34,222 bases of DNA from Candidatus Melainabacteria bacterium (GCA_016212515.1 JACRFZ010000116.1:1-34222); one strand, 5' to 3'; counted from the stretch's first letter, positions 23,989 through 32,195 are shown. Numbers and translations: made by a program. Notes: generated by a model from the letters alone, not told the origin.

Positions 23989-24870
23989 ATGGAAAACCCG
24001 GTGCAATTGTGGTCTCGTAAAGTCTGCCGTTCGATATCGTCGGCACTGGTGCTCGCTCTGGCTGTTATCTGCGGTCTGCTTTCAGGTGTGCCGTCTGCTC
24101 AAACCCGTGAGAATTCCCGGCAGATCTGGCACCTCAAACAGAAGCACGTCGATAGAGGCGATTTCGATTTGTACATTGCTTCAGATCGGGTGAAAGTTGT
24201 CAGTCCGCAAGGTTATAAATTTATCGTCGCTGCTCCTGATTGGACAGTGCACTGTTTTCGTGATGAGACCAAGCTTCAGTACTTGTCTCCATTATCTGAT
24301 TTTAGCGGTTTACAGATGGGTAATCCGATGATCGGTGCCGGGTTGAGTGGTGTTCGGCTACTTCGCTCCGGCAAGGGGGAGATTCAGGGGCACCCGTATA
24401 CCAGCTATACCAGCAGAAGAAATACAGGCACAGTCTTTGCCGGTTCAGACAAAATCATCACAGATCCGCATGTGGTGGATTTCATTGCTCGTTTTTATCA
24501 CACTCCCAATCCGGGCTCTGTCCCACTATTCTATTATTATGAGCACCGCAAAAGAAATCTTCCTGACCCCAGAAAGAATGCAATTCAGGTTGGTCCTGAT
24601 ATCGGTGTTGATTTTAGATCGGGGCTGATTAAAGAAATAGTTTTGCTTTCTTGCGGCAAGGAATCCTATCGTGCTGCTGATTTCGAGGTACCGACTAATT
24701 ATGCGAGAACCAAGGAACTGACGCAGGTGATCTACACAGGGGCGCAAAAAGATGAACTTGCCGAGGTTATAGGCGGAATTGGATTTATGTCGGAGAAGAC
24801 CAGGAAAATGGATGCCGCTGTGCAAGCCGGAAAAGGTCAGCCGATTAAAAGTGCGCCTGGAAGTCATTAA
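23989..24870 (+). CDS. Secreted hypothetical protein, 293 aa
   Basis: Starts at ATG 23989 after a full AGGAGG (23980-23985), with a tight 3-base spacing. A signal peptide (ALVLALAVICGLLSGVPSAQT, cleavage near 38) leads into a mostly beta body: IWHLKQKHVDRGDFDLYIAS, VKVVSPQGYKFIVAAPDWTV, CFRDETKLQYLS and GEIQGHPYTSYTSRR. This resembles outer-membrane lipoprotein-sorting or DUF4412-like proteins that describe a protein bound to lipid, but the resemblance is too weak to name. There is no lipobox; the only early Cys is within the hydrophobic segment. It converges with the RsiV-like gene, 13 bases between stops. Function unknown. Confidence 0.65.
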   Translation: MENPVQLWSRKVCRSISSALVLALAVICGLLSGVPSAQTRENSRQIWHLKQKHVDRGDFDLYIASDRVKVVSPQGYKFIVAAPDWTVHCFRDETKLQYLSPLSDFSGLQMGNPMIGAGLSGVRLLRSGKGEIQGHPYTSYTSRRNTGTVFAGSDKIITDPHVVDFIARFYHTPNPGSVPLFYYYEHRKRNLPDPRKNAIQVGPDIGVDFRSGLIKEIVLLSCGKESYRAADFEVPTNYARTKELTQVIYTGAQKDELAEVIGGIGFMSEKTRKMDAAVQAGKGQPIKSAPGSH

Positions 24871-24874
24871 GGTG

Positions 24875-24888
24875 AGTAGTTCACTACT
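24875..24888. terminator. Short inverted repeat at a convergent gene junction
   Basis: AGTAGT-TC-ACTACT is a perfect 6-bp inverted repeat with a 2-base centre. It lies exactly at the boundary of the genes ending at 24870 and 24884 and overlaps the stop codon of the latter. There is no T-tract on either side, so at best it is a weak bidirectional terminator. Confidence 0.2.
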
Positions 24889-25789
24889 GTTTCTGAGGGC
24901 TTGATGTACCTTCCTCTCTGGCTCGGTCTCTTTTTGCCAGATCCTTCAGCCCTAGCTTCTCATACCACCTTGCTCGTTGCCCGTAAAGACTTGAATCTTC
25001 TTTGTCTCGTGCGATTAGCCTTGAGTAAGTTTGCACCGCCAGGTTGCATAGATCGCGCTCGCACCTGACTGAATCTATTCCGTCTATGCTGCTTCGTAGC
25101 TTGTGCAGGTAGAGTGACCTGAGCGGCGATGCCGGTCCAATCAGTTTCTTCACCCTGCTTATAGGAATCACAACTTGTTGAGCTCCTAGAGCGCCGGCGG
25201 TGACTGCCGTGGGGTTGAAGTAGAACGTGAGAGAGTCCTTTGAGAGCGAGAATTTCTCAAGATTGTTTGGATCGGCGTAGAGTTCGCTTACCAGCAGGCC
25301 AGGGGAAAACTCCAATTTCTTTTTGCTAAATTGCTCCAGAACTAAGATTGCAAACACTTCGCGGCTGCCTAAGTCATGGTCTAAAAGGTCGTCCAGGTGA
25401 AGTGATTGGTAAGTTCTGGTGTTCAGGTTTAAGCAAGAGTATCCATCTATCGCTTTCGTGTCCAGGTTCCTGAATTTCAGAACGATACTCAGAATCCCGC
25501 CGCCCATTGTCGTTACCTCGCAGTAGGCAGAATACCTATCGCCTGGTTTGTTTGAGAGAAAGGATTTTACCTCGCGCTTTACCTTTGCTTTCACCAGCGC
25601 GTTTATTTTGCGCTGGTGGCGCAAGCCCTTGAACTGCGGGTAACGGCATCGGCTCAAGCCCGGTATATTCTTGGTTGTCAGCGATTGTTGGTAGCTTGTG
25701 ATACGGGTTGAGCAATATGCCGGCTCAATGAGCAGAAGTCCGGTGGCGGCAATGGACAATAGGAGGCAGGCGCTGAAGCTTTTTCTCAT
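24884..25789 (-). CDS. Secreted RsiV/DUF3298-like protein
   Basis: On the minus strand from ATG 25789-25787 (MRKSFSACLLLSIAATGLLL); a GTG six codons upstream (25807) is also possible. GGA stands 7-9 bases before the ATG, and this start gives a better signal peptide (cleavage near AYC-S, residue 26). An N-terminal DUF4163-like part (YPQFKGLRHQRKINALVKAK, SAYCEVTTMGGGILSIVLKF) is followed by DUF3298 (YQSLHLDDLL, FSLSKDSLTFYFNPTAVTAG, QQVVIPISRVKKLI). These modules form the extracellular part of RsiV, the lysozyme-sensing anti-sigma factor. Here the cytoplasmic anti-sigma helix and membrane anchor are missing, so it is not a full RsiV. The last 60 residues form a helix pair like one TPR (LYGQRARWYEKLGLKDLAKR). 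No sigma factor is nearby. Confidence 0.65.
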   Translation of the reverse strand: MRKSFSACLLLSIAATGLLLIEPAYCSTRITSYQQSLTTKNIPGLSRCRYPQFKGLRHQRKINALVKAKVKREVKSFLSNKPGDRYSAYCEVTTMGGGILSIVLKFRNLDTKAIDGYSCLNLNTRTYQSLHLDDLLDHDLGSREVFAILVLEQFSKKKLEFSPGLLVSELYADPNNLEKFSLSKDSLTFYFNPTAVTAGALGAQQVVIPISRVKKLIGPASPLRSLYLHKLRSSIDGIDSVRCERDLCNLAVQTYSRLIARDKEDSSLYGQRARWYEKLGLKDLAKRDRAREEGTSSPQKQ

Positions 25790-25901
25790 TGTTTGTTCCA
25801 GATTCACGACTGACCACTATGGGAGTAGCTAGTTTAGTTTAGTGTAGCCTTAAACGGGAGTCGAGCCTTTCTCATCCTCATTTTGGCCTGGTCGGCGTAA
25901 G

Positions 25902-25935
25902 GTCGGGTCTTTATATAGGACGGTTCTTTATATAG
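25902..25935. repeat. 17-bp tandem repeat in the RsiV-like/MerR divergent region
   Basis: 25902-25918 and 25919-25935 are two directly abutting 17-bp copies differing at 2 positions: GTCGGGTCTTTATATAG and GACGGTTCTTTATATAG. On the minus strand each contains CTATATAAAG, which could serve as a -10-like element. The pair lies between the two divergent starts (25789 and 26018). Confidence 0.75.
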
Positions 25936-25982
25936 ATGTAAGGCGGTTTCAGGTGCCGTGCTCGTAATGTAAAGTGGCAACC

Positions 25983-26018
25983 TTGACAGTATTACAGTAA
26001 ACGGTGACAATACTGTCA
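25983..26018 (+). promoter_or_regulatory. MerR gene promoter with inverted-repeat operator overlapping the start codon
   Basis: TTGACA (25983-25988) is a consensus -35. GACAAT (26006-26011) at 17 bp is a 4-of-6 -10. Transcription would then start at about 26018, the A of the ATG, which predicts a leaderless mRNA; no Shine-Dalgarno sequence is present, in agreement. A perfect 10-bp inverted repeat, TGACAGTATT (25984-25993) and AATACTGTCA (26009-26018), spans both boxes. This fits autoregulation by the MerR-family product. Confidence 0.55.
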
Positions 26019-26524
26019 TGAAGACCACCGATTACAGTCTTGATGAACTTGCCGCCCTGGTGAAGGCGCGCCTATCGGCCGTGGGGCAATTAGATATCGG
26101 CGACAACCGTGTGTCGCCCGTGCCTGATGCCCGCACTACCCGCTATTACACCAGTATCGGACTTCTGGATCGCCCCCTGATTGTGGGACGGCAGGCTCGC
26201 TATACGGAGAGGCACCTGCTGCAACTCGTGGCTATAAAGCTTTTGCAGTACTTGTCTCTGCCGCTTTCGACTATTCAATCACGCCTCTACGGGCTCTCTG
26301 AAATAGAGCTTGCGGCGCTGATTGAAGCCATCGAGACCAAGCTGCAAGAAAGCCGGCAAGAGTCGGCAGGAAGCGACGGGCAATTTGGAAGACCGGTGCA
26401 GATCTGGCGGGAAGTGGTTATCGAACCGGGTCTGAAACTTATGGTGCAGGAAGATTTCTCTACAGGAAGCCCCCGGGAAGCTCTATTAAAGAAGATCGAG
26501 CAGGCACTCTCTCATTTGACTTAA
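26018..26524 (+). CDS. MerR-family transcriptional regulator
   Basis: 168 residues from ATG 26018. After an N-terminal extension of about 35 residues comes a MerR winged helix-turn-helix: TTRYYTSIGLLDRPLIVGRQ, ARYTERHLLQLVAIKLLQYL, then LPLSTIQSRLYGLSEIELAAL. The RYY and RYT-x-x-H blocks and the wing position are diagnostic of MerR. The C-terminal part ends with a coil-like region (about 95-118) and a beta-rich stretch (QIWREVVIEPGLKLMVQED); there is no cysteine cluster for metal binding. The effector is unknown. It is followed after 6 bases by the VIT/vWA gene (ribosome site AAGGCAGG), so it likely controls that operon. Its promoter holds an inverted repeat over the -35 box and start codon. 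Confidence 0.85.
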   Translation: MKTTDYSLDELAALVKARLSAVGQLDIGDNRVSPVPDARTTRYYTSIGLLDRPLIVGRQARYTERHLLQLVAIKLLQYLSLPLSTIQSRLYGLSEIELAALIEAIETKLQESRQESAGSDGQFGRPVQIWREVVIEPGLKLMVQEDFSTGSPREALLKKIEQALSHLT

Positions 26525-26530
26525 GGCAGG

Positions 26531-29131
26531 ATGTATATGACAGCAAGCAAAGGGCAAACAATTAGCTTAACTGAGAGCACCGAGAGACTGCGCTCCCTCG
26601 GTCAACTCACCTGCTTTGCGGCAGGTCGGGAAAAGGAGCACCGGCTGCCCCTGGCTGCGGTCGATATAGAAGCTAAGTGCATTGATAGAGCGGCTCATGT
26701 TTCGATCAGGCAGACTTATCAAAATAACTTGTCTGAATTGATGGAAGCGGTTTATATCTTCCCCATGGCCGCCGGCGCTTGCGTTACTCGCTTTGAGATG
26801 ATTGTGGGTGAGCGGCGAGTGAAAGGTCTCGTGAAGGAACGCGCCGCTGCCAGAGCCGAGTATCAGGAAGCCCTCAATCAGGGGCACAGGGCTTCGCTTC
26901 TGGAGCAGGAGCGCGACAATGTTTTCACCGTTCAGGTGGGTAATATCATGCCTGGCGAAAGCGTCGCCGTCGAGATAGAGTATGTGGAACTTCTATCATA
27001 TTTTAGTGATGGTTCTTGCTCTCTACGGCTGCCTACAGTGGTGCCTCCACGTTATGTGAGTGGCGAACCACTTTCAAGAGACTCTGTGGGAGTGGGAGTT
27101 AGCCCTGACACCGCCGTGGTGCCTGATGCTTCCCGCATCAGCCCGCCTCTGCTGGTGGACGGTTTCGATGCCAGAGTGGCGCTTTCTATCAGTGTTTCCC
27201 TGCCGGTTGATGCCCCTCTTAAGAGCTTTTCTTGCAGCCAGCATGCCGTCAGCTACGCCTTTGAAGAAGGGGTGAAGGTCAGTCTGTCTCGTGAAGACGA
27301 AGTGATGGATCGCGACTTTGTTCTCAACTGGCGCCAGGCTAAAGACCAGATTTCAAGCCAGGTTAACGCTTCGCTTCTGTCTGGGAAGTTAACCGGTATG
27401 GTAACGGTGTTGCCACCGGCTCTTCCTGAAGAGGAAAATTTCAGAAGTGCCAGAGATGTCATTTTTCTTCTGGACCGTTCCGGCTCCATGAGCGGCATCA
27501 AGATGGATTCGGCTATACGAGCCTGTTCCATTCTATTGAATACACTTGAGAGCCGTGACAGGTTTGCTATCGGTGCTTTCGACAATATTGTGGAATGGTT
27601 TAGAGCCGGGAGGCAAAGAAAGCTTTGTTTTACTCGCGCTGATAATGACGGTCTCAGTCAGGGAGATCAGTTTCTGCGGGAGATAACCGCTCGTGGTGGC
27701 ACCGAGCTTTTTCAAGCCCTGCAAGATGCTTCTACTATGATGCAGGAACATAGCAGTGGCAGGCAGCCGGTTCTGGTCATTGTCACTGACGGACAGGTTG
27801 CCGATGAATCACGCATTCTCAAGCTTGTGCAAAACAGGCTCGGTCTTGGCCGTGTGTTTTGCGTTGGTGTAGATACCAGCGTCAATGAAGGGCTGCTCAA
27901 AAGGCTGGCCAATTTGGGTGGGGGCACCAGTGTCAGTGTCTCTCCCGGAGAGAGTCTTGAGCATGCGCTCACTGCCATAGGAAGAGAAATAGGTGCGCCC
28001 CTGGTTACTGACATTAGCGTTTCTCTCCAGCAGAATACCGGCGCAGCCGCCAGGGTTATGGAAATTGAGCAGGCGCCGTCGCGTTTACTTGATCTGTTTG
28101 AAGGGCGCCCCACTACCTTTTTCTTTGGTAGCCGTGAGGTTCTAGCCGAAGGCGAAAGTGCAGGCGAATATTCAGTATCGCTGAAGGGACGGTTTGCCGA
28201 TGGTAGCTCCTTTATACAGGAGATTCCCGTGAAGCTTTCCGGAGAGGCTGTAATCGGCAAACTTTTCGCGCGCCATTATCTAAGTGAGTTGGAAGATCAA
28301 TACCGGCTGAATAATACCTCAACTCTGAGGGAGCGCATGATCAAGCTCAGCGTGGATAGCCAGATTCTCTGTCGGTTAACGGCATATCTGGCAGTAGACA
28401 AAGAAGAGGTGGTGTCCGGCGATAGTCTCAGGCAGATAGTTCAGCCCGTGGCCGCTCCCGCTGCCTGGCAGGGCTTTGCCGGTGCACCGGCCCCTGCGGC
28501 CAGTTGGAACTCGCCTGTTCAACAGAAGGGGCGGCTTTCCCTGCAGGCCGGTGCGGGCGGAGCCTATTCTCAGATACAAGATTCCGACATGGATATGATT
28601 TTTGGTCAGGTGGGTGGACCCAGTCAACCCATGCCGGCATCGCCACCCCCTGCACCAAAGCAGGCTTCCCTCTGGGGGGCACCGGCTCGCAGTCGGGAGA
28701 TGGCAGAGCCGCCGGAGATTCTACCGGCTGCCGCCTGTGATGCTCTGGCGCCATGTGATAGTCCGGCGCCAGGTGATGTGGGTTCCATTGAAGTCATTTC
28801 CAGGCTGCTTGAAGAACTAGAAAGTCGTTTGCATGAACTACAGTCTGCTCTTCCTTCTAAATCCGAAAGTTGCCGGTCCGAGATCGAGAGGTTGGCCCGG
28901 GAACTTTCCGAGAAGCTTGCGGCTACTTCCTTTGCCTTTGAGCTTGGGCGCTTGCAGTCTCTCTTGCGCGGACCATTGAACGATTTGAGGCAGGCTCTAT
29001 CGCGGTCTGTGGCAGCTTCAAGGATAAGACCGCTGGTACAGGAAAGCCTGACCAGACTCACGGAAGCCAAGGGGGAAATAGCCGTCTGGAAAGGAGAAGC
29101 GCTGCCTGACTTCTGGTCCGGTTCTATATAG
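26531..29131 (+). CDS. VIT and von Willebrand factor A domain protein with helical C-terminal domain
   Basis: 866 residues; ATG 26531 or the second ATG at 26537. A VIT domain covers about 35-160 (HVSIRQTYQNNLSELMEAVY, IFPMAAGACVTRFEM, RVKGLVKERAAARAEYQEAL). A vWA domain covers about 308-490 with a full MIDAS: DRSGSMSG at Asp315/Ser317/Ser319, RGGTELFQAL near 389 and VTDGQ near 419. Then comes a beta-rich part (about 500-630), a Pro/Ala-rich linker (about 640-745) and a Leu-rich helical bundle (about 750-855). There is no signal peptide or membrane segment, so it looks cytoplasmic. VIT/vWA proteins resemble inter-alpha-trypsin inhibitor heavy chains and vault-poly(ADP-ribose) polymerase partners; the bacterial role is largely unknown. 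The tight link to a MerR regulator suggests stress- or ligand-induced assembly. The helical C-terminus may mediate oligomerisation. Confidence 0.88.
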   Translation: MYMTASKGQTISLTESTERLRSLGQLTCFAAGREKEHRLPLAAVDIEAKCIDRAAHVSIRQTYQNNLSELMEAVYIFPMAAGACVTRFEMIVGERRVKGLVKERAAARAEYQEALNQGHRASLLEQERDNVFTVQVGNIMPGESVAVEIEYVELLSYFSDGSCSLRLPTVVPPRYVSGEPLSRDSVGVGVSPDTAVVPDASRISPPLLVDGFDARVALSISVSLPVDAPLKSFSCSQHAVSYAFEEGVKVSLSREDEVMDRDFVLNWRQAKDQISSQVNASLLSGKLTGMVTVLPPALPEEENFRSARDVIFLLDRSGSMSGIKMDSAIRACSILLNTLESRDRFAIGAFDNIVEWFRAGRQRKLCFTRADNDGLSQGDQFLREITARGGTELFQALQDASTMMQEHSSGRQPVLVIVTDGQVADESRILKLVQNRLGLGRVFCVGVDTSVNEGLLKRLANLGGGTSVSVSPGESLEHALTAIGREIGAPLVTDISVSLQQNTGAAARVMEIEQAPSRLLDLFEGRPTTFFFGSREVLAEGESAGEYSVSLKGRFADGSSFIQEIPVKLSGEAVIGKLFARHYLSELEDQYRLNNTSTLRERMIKLSVDSQILCRLTAYLAVDKEEVVSGDSLRQIVQPVAAPAAWQGFAGAPAPAASWNSPVQQKGRLSLQAGAGGAYSQIQDSDMDMIFGQVGGPSQPMPASPPPAPKQASLWGAPARSREMAEPPEILPAAACDALAPCDSPAPGDVGSIEVISRLLEELESRLHELQSALPSKSESCRSEIERLARELSEKLAATSFAFELGRLQSLLRGPLNDLRQALSRSVAASRIRPLVQESLTRLTEAKGEIAVWKGEALPDFWSGSI

Positions 29132-29195
29132 GTCTTCAGTGCGCAGCCGAAATATAGTAAATTATTGCAGGCTGAAGAACACTGAGGAATTACCG

Positions 29196-30923
29196 TTGAA
29201 CCTTACCTCCACATCAAACCCCGCTCTATCCGATGTGGAGCTTGCCAGGCAGGCTAAGCTCAGACCCATAGAGGAAGTGGCCGCCGATCTTGGTCTCGGG
29301 GCGGATGATATTGAGCAATACGGACGTAACAAATGCAAGATCACCTATGAGGCCTTGACCGGCATCCTTTCCAAAGGCGGCAAGGCGCAGGGCAAGTTGA
29401 TTCTGGTTACGGCCATTACCCCCACCAAGAGCGGTGAAGGAAAAACCACGGTTTCAATCGGTCTGGCTCAGGCTTTGCGCAAAAAAGGTTTGAAGACCGC
29501 CGCCGCTTTGCGTGAGCCTTCCATGGGTCCGGTATTCGGGCAGAAAGGTGGTGGTACCGGTGGTGGCCATGCCCAGATTGTGCCTATGGATGACATCAAC
29601 CTGCACTTTACCGGTGACCTGCATGCTATTACCAGCGCCAATAATCTTCTGGCTGCTTTAATAGACAATCATATTCACTTTGGTAATCCACTCAATATTG
29701 ATACGGCTTCTATTACTTTTCGCCGTTGTATGGATATGAACGAGCGTAGTCTGCGCAGCTTGATTCAGGGCGTAGGAGGTAAAAGCAACGGGGTCTTGCG
29801 CGAGTCCGGCTTTGATATTACCGCTGCTTCCGAAGTCATGGCTCTTACCTGTCTGGCTGATTCTTTTCAGGATTTGAAAGATCGTTTGAGCCGTATTGTG
29901 GTGGCGAAAGATAAGAGCGGAGCGCCCATTACCGCCGGTCAGTTAGACGGCGCCGAGCCCATGGCCATAATTCTCAAGGATGCGGTCAAACCAAATCTGG
30001 TGCAAACAATTGATGGCACGCCCGCTTTTGTGCACGGCGGACCATTTGCCAATATCGCTCATGGTACGTCGAGTGTGCTGGCTTCGCGGCTGGCTCTCAG
30101 GCTTGCCGACTATGTGGTGACGGAGGCCGGTTTCGGGGCTGATCTGGGCTTTGAGAAGTTTTGCGATATTGTGGCTTCCTCACGGCCTGAGCTTGTACCG
30201 GCTGCCGTCGTGCTTGTGGTCACTGTAAAGGCGCTGAAACTGCACGGCGGCATGTCCGAGAAAGAACTGAAAGGCTGCACCACTGAAAATCTTCCAGAGC
30301 ATCTAGCTGCCATCGAGAAAGGCTTTGTTAACGCCGAAAGGCATGCTCATGTGGTGCAGGGCATTGGTTTGCCGGTGGTGCTCGCCATCAATAGATTTGC
30401 CACCGATAAAGACGAGGAAGTAGAGAAGGTTCTTGAACTTGCACGCAGCCGCAATTTTACGGCGCGGGCCGCCAATGTCTGGGGGCTTGGCGGTGATGGC
30501 GGCATTGAGCTGGCTGATGCGGTTATTGCTGCGGCGCAAAAAGAGCGTGACTTCAAACCGGTTTACAAGCAAGATGATACCGTTCTTGAGAAATTGGATA
30601 AGATTGCCCGCTCCGTCTATGGTGCTTATCGGGTTGTACTTACTGATGAAGCGTTGAAGCGGCTCAAGTGGTTGGAGAAATATGGCTTTGATCGCCTGCC
30701 TGTTTGTGTGGCGAAAACGCAGTATTCTTTTTCGGATGATCCTGAAAAGTTAGGCGCGCCTTCCGGGTTCACATTGACGGTGCGAGAACTCAGGCTCTCA
30801 GCCGGTGCCGGTTTTGTAGTTGCCCTCACCGGTGAAATAATGACCATGCCCGGCTTACCGAAGGTGCCTTCCGGTGCCAATATGAAAGTAAATGGAAATG
30901 GTCAAGTAGAGCGGTTTTATTAA
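29196..30923 (+). CDS. fhs: Formate-tetrahydrofolate ligase
   Basis: 575 residues from TTG 29196, which has GAGGA 7 bases upstream. The frame is open from a GTG at 29139, but those 19 residues lack a ribosome site and would make it longer than the family's usual 555-560. The ATP-binding loop reads TPTKSGEGKTT near 78-88. PSMGPVFGQKGGGTGGGHAQ, DLHAITSANNLLAALIDNHI, FDITAASEVMA and EAGFGADLGFEKF are hallmark blocks. The enzyme makes 10-formyl-THF from formate, THF and ATP, feeding one-carbon metabolism for purines or formate assimilation. It follows the VIT/vWA gene by 64 bases, and its stop TAA overlaps the next ATG by one base. Why a folate enzyme shares this operon is unclear. Confidence 0.96.
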   Translation: MNLTSTSNPALSDVELARQAKLRPIEEVAADLGLGADDIEQYGRNKCKITYEALTGILSKGGKAQGKLILVTAITPTKSGEGKTTVSIGLAQALRKKGLKTAAALREPSMGPVFGQKGGGTGGGHAQIVPMDDINLHFTGDLHAITSANNLLAALIDNHIHFGNPLNIDTASITFRRCMDMNERSLRSLIQGVGGKSNGVLRESGFDITAASEVMALTCLADSFQDLKDRLSRIVVAKDKSGAPITAGQLDGAEPMAIILKDAVKPNLVQTIDGTPAFVHGGPFANIAHGTSSVLASRLALRLADYVVTEAGFGADLGFEKFCDIVASSRPELVPAAVVLVVTVKALKLHGGMSEKELKGCTTENLPEHLAAIEKGFVNAERHAHVVQGIGLPVVLAINRFATDKDEEVEKVLELARSRNFTARAANVWGLGGDGGIELADAVIAAAQKERDFKPVYKQDDTVLEKLDKIARSVYGAYRVVLTDEALKRLKWLEKYGFDRLPVCVAKTQYSFSDDPEKLGAPSGFTLTVRELRLSAGAGFVVALTGEIMTMPGLPKVPSGANMKVNGNGQVERFY

Positions 30924-31843
30924 TGTCTGGTGTCTTTCTGCTAGTTGTTTTGCTTCTGTCTTTGCCTGCCCAGGCTCTAGCCAGGGAGAGCCCAAAGGAT
31001 TTTGTCCTGCCGTCCACAGTAGACTTTCTGCGCTCCCCGAATGTGAGAGCCTACAGTGATCTGTCGCCCAGTGCTCTATCGGTGGCCGATGCTCTTGGCA
31101 TAGGCGATGACTTGAAAGAACTGGATCGACTCTCCCGGGAGGCTCGAGGGGATAGACTCAGTATGCTGGCCATCAAGCAGAATCTGACTGAGTCGATTTT
31201 GTCGCAGGGTTTTGAAGTGCGAGCGGTAATTAGCAAGATCGATATTGAGATTGCTGATTCCGATGATTTACAGGCTCTTTTGGAAGAACGCCGAGATCAG
31301 GCTGTACGCTTGAACTCCATTGCTAACTTCATAAGCGGCGGTGTGACAGGTATTTTGGGTAGTGCCTTCAACCTTGGCGATATCAATAGTAAGGTCGATG
31401 ACAGTATCGACCTCAGTGACGGTGTGGTTCAGTCCTCTCTGGCATTGCTTGCCCTCAAGCAGCAACAGGGCGAAAAACGCCTGGTTAAGGGTATGCCCAA
31501 CATGCTTTCCCGGTTGTTTGAAGCCAAGCAGGCAGTAGAGTATCCCGAGCGAATCTGGAATTTCATCAACTCGGTGCCCCTGACCGGCGGTCAGACCAGT
31601 ACCCGCAAAGAGGTCTTGATGGCTCACTGGCGCAGGTTGGGCCTCATAGATCGGGTCAGGCGCGACCAGCCTACCGAGCAACTGAGGCTTAATTCCATTG
31701 TCGGCACGGCTCCTAAATGTCGGGTTTCCATCGACCTTCTCGATGCACGTTCCGCCATGCTTCATGATCTAAGGGCTGTGATTTCCGAGATGGATAACTA
31801 TCTTCTGGAACTTATACAGTATCTGCGCAGCGTTAAGGTCTAG
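30923..31843 (+). CDS. Secreted helical hypothetical protein overlapping fhs
   Basis: 306 residues from ATG 30923, sharing one base with the fhs stop (TAATG), so translational coupling is likely. A short signal peptide (MSGVFLLVVLLLSLPAQALA, cleavage near 20) precedes an almost entirely helical body. LSREARGDRLSMLAIKQNLT, SDDLQALLEERRDQAVRLNS and AMLHDLRAVISEMDNYLLEL are amphipathic coils. A Gly/Ala-rich patch (ISGGVTGILGSAFNLGD near 137-153) may be a hydrophobic hinge or membrane-inserting segment. I do not recognise a family. A periplasmic protein coupled to a cytosolic folate ligase is odd and may only reflect operon packing. Confidence 0.7.
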   Translation: MSGVFLLVVLLLSLPAQALARESPKDFVLPSTVDFLRSPNVRAYSDLSPSALSVADALGIGDDLKELDRLSREARGDRLSMLAIKQNLTESILSQGFEVRAVISKIDIEIADSDDLQALLEERRDQAVRLNSIANFISGGVTGILGSAFNLGDINSKVDDSIDLSDGVVQSSLALLALKQQQGEKRLVKGMPNMLSRLFEAKQAVEYPERIWNFINSVPLTGGQTSTRKEVLMAHWRRLGLIDRVRRDQPTEQLRLNSIVGTAPKCRVSIDLLDARSAMLHDLRAVISEMDNYLLELIQYLRSVKV

Positions 31844-31889
31844 GTGTCGGCATAAAGTCGTTCACGTTCCAAACTGGAGGATGTAGAAA

Positions 31890-32195
31890 ATGACATCGAA
31901 GAAGGAAGGAAGCTCTTCTGGTAAAGGGGGCGAGACGGAAGCTCAGAAGTCGGTGGAACATTCCTTCTTTTGCGAGAACATGGAAGATGCTCAGGCTCTG
32001 GCTGAGGAATTAACCGTCATGGGGCACAAAGTTCTTTCCGTGGAAAAGTCGGACGACGAAGAACATGACGGCTTTATGGTGGAGACTTTGGAGTCGACCA
32101 CGCTCAGTCGGGCTGCCATTAATGCCGGTAATTTGCAAGTGCTTGGTGAGGAGTTCAATGCCGTTTATGACGGCTGGTGCGTGGCTATTGATTGA
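31890..32195 (+). CDS. RraB-like small protein
   Basis: 101 residues from ATG 31890 with GGAGG 9 bases upstream. After a Ser/Lys/Gly-rich N-terminal 20 residues, the rest follows the RraB fold pattern: FFCENMEDAQALAEELTVMG, HKVLSVEKSDDE, DGFMVETLESTTLS, and the ending FNAVYDGWCVAID, where YDGW(E/C)-x-x-(I/V) is the family's terminal motif. E. coli RraB binds RNase E and modulates its activity; members elsewhere are poorly studied. The protein is acidic and cytoplasmic. It lies 46 bases after the secreted helical protein on the same strand. The assignment is by motif only. A more general ferredoxin-like fold of unknown role is the alternative. Confidence 0.6.
   Translation: MTSKKEGSSSGKGGETEAQKSVEHSFFCENMEDAQALAEELTVMGHKVLSVEKSDDEEHDGFMVETLESTTLSRAAINAGNLQVLGEEFNAVYDGWCVAID

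Noticed and set aside
29139..29195. GTG start adding 19 residues to formate-tetrahydrofolate ligase
   Set aside because: The TTG at 29196 has GAGGA at proper spacing and gives a length nearer the family norm.
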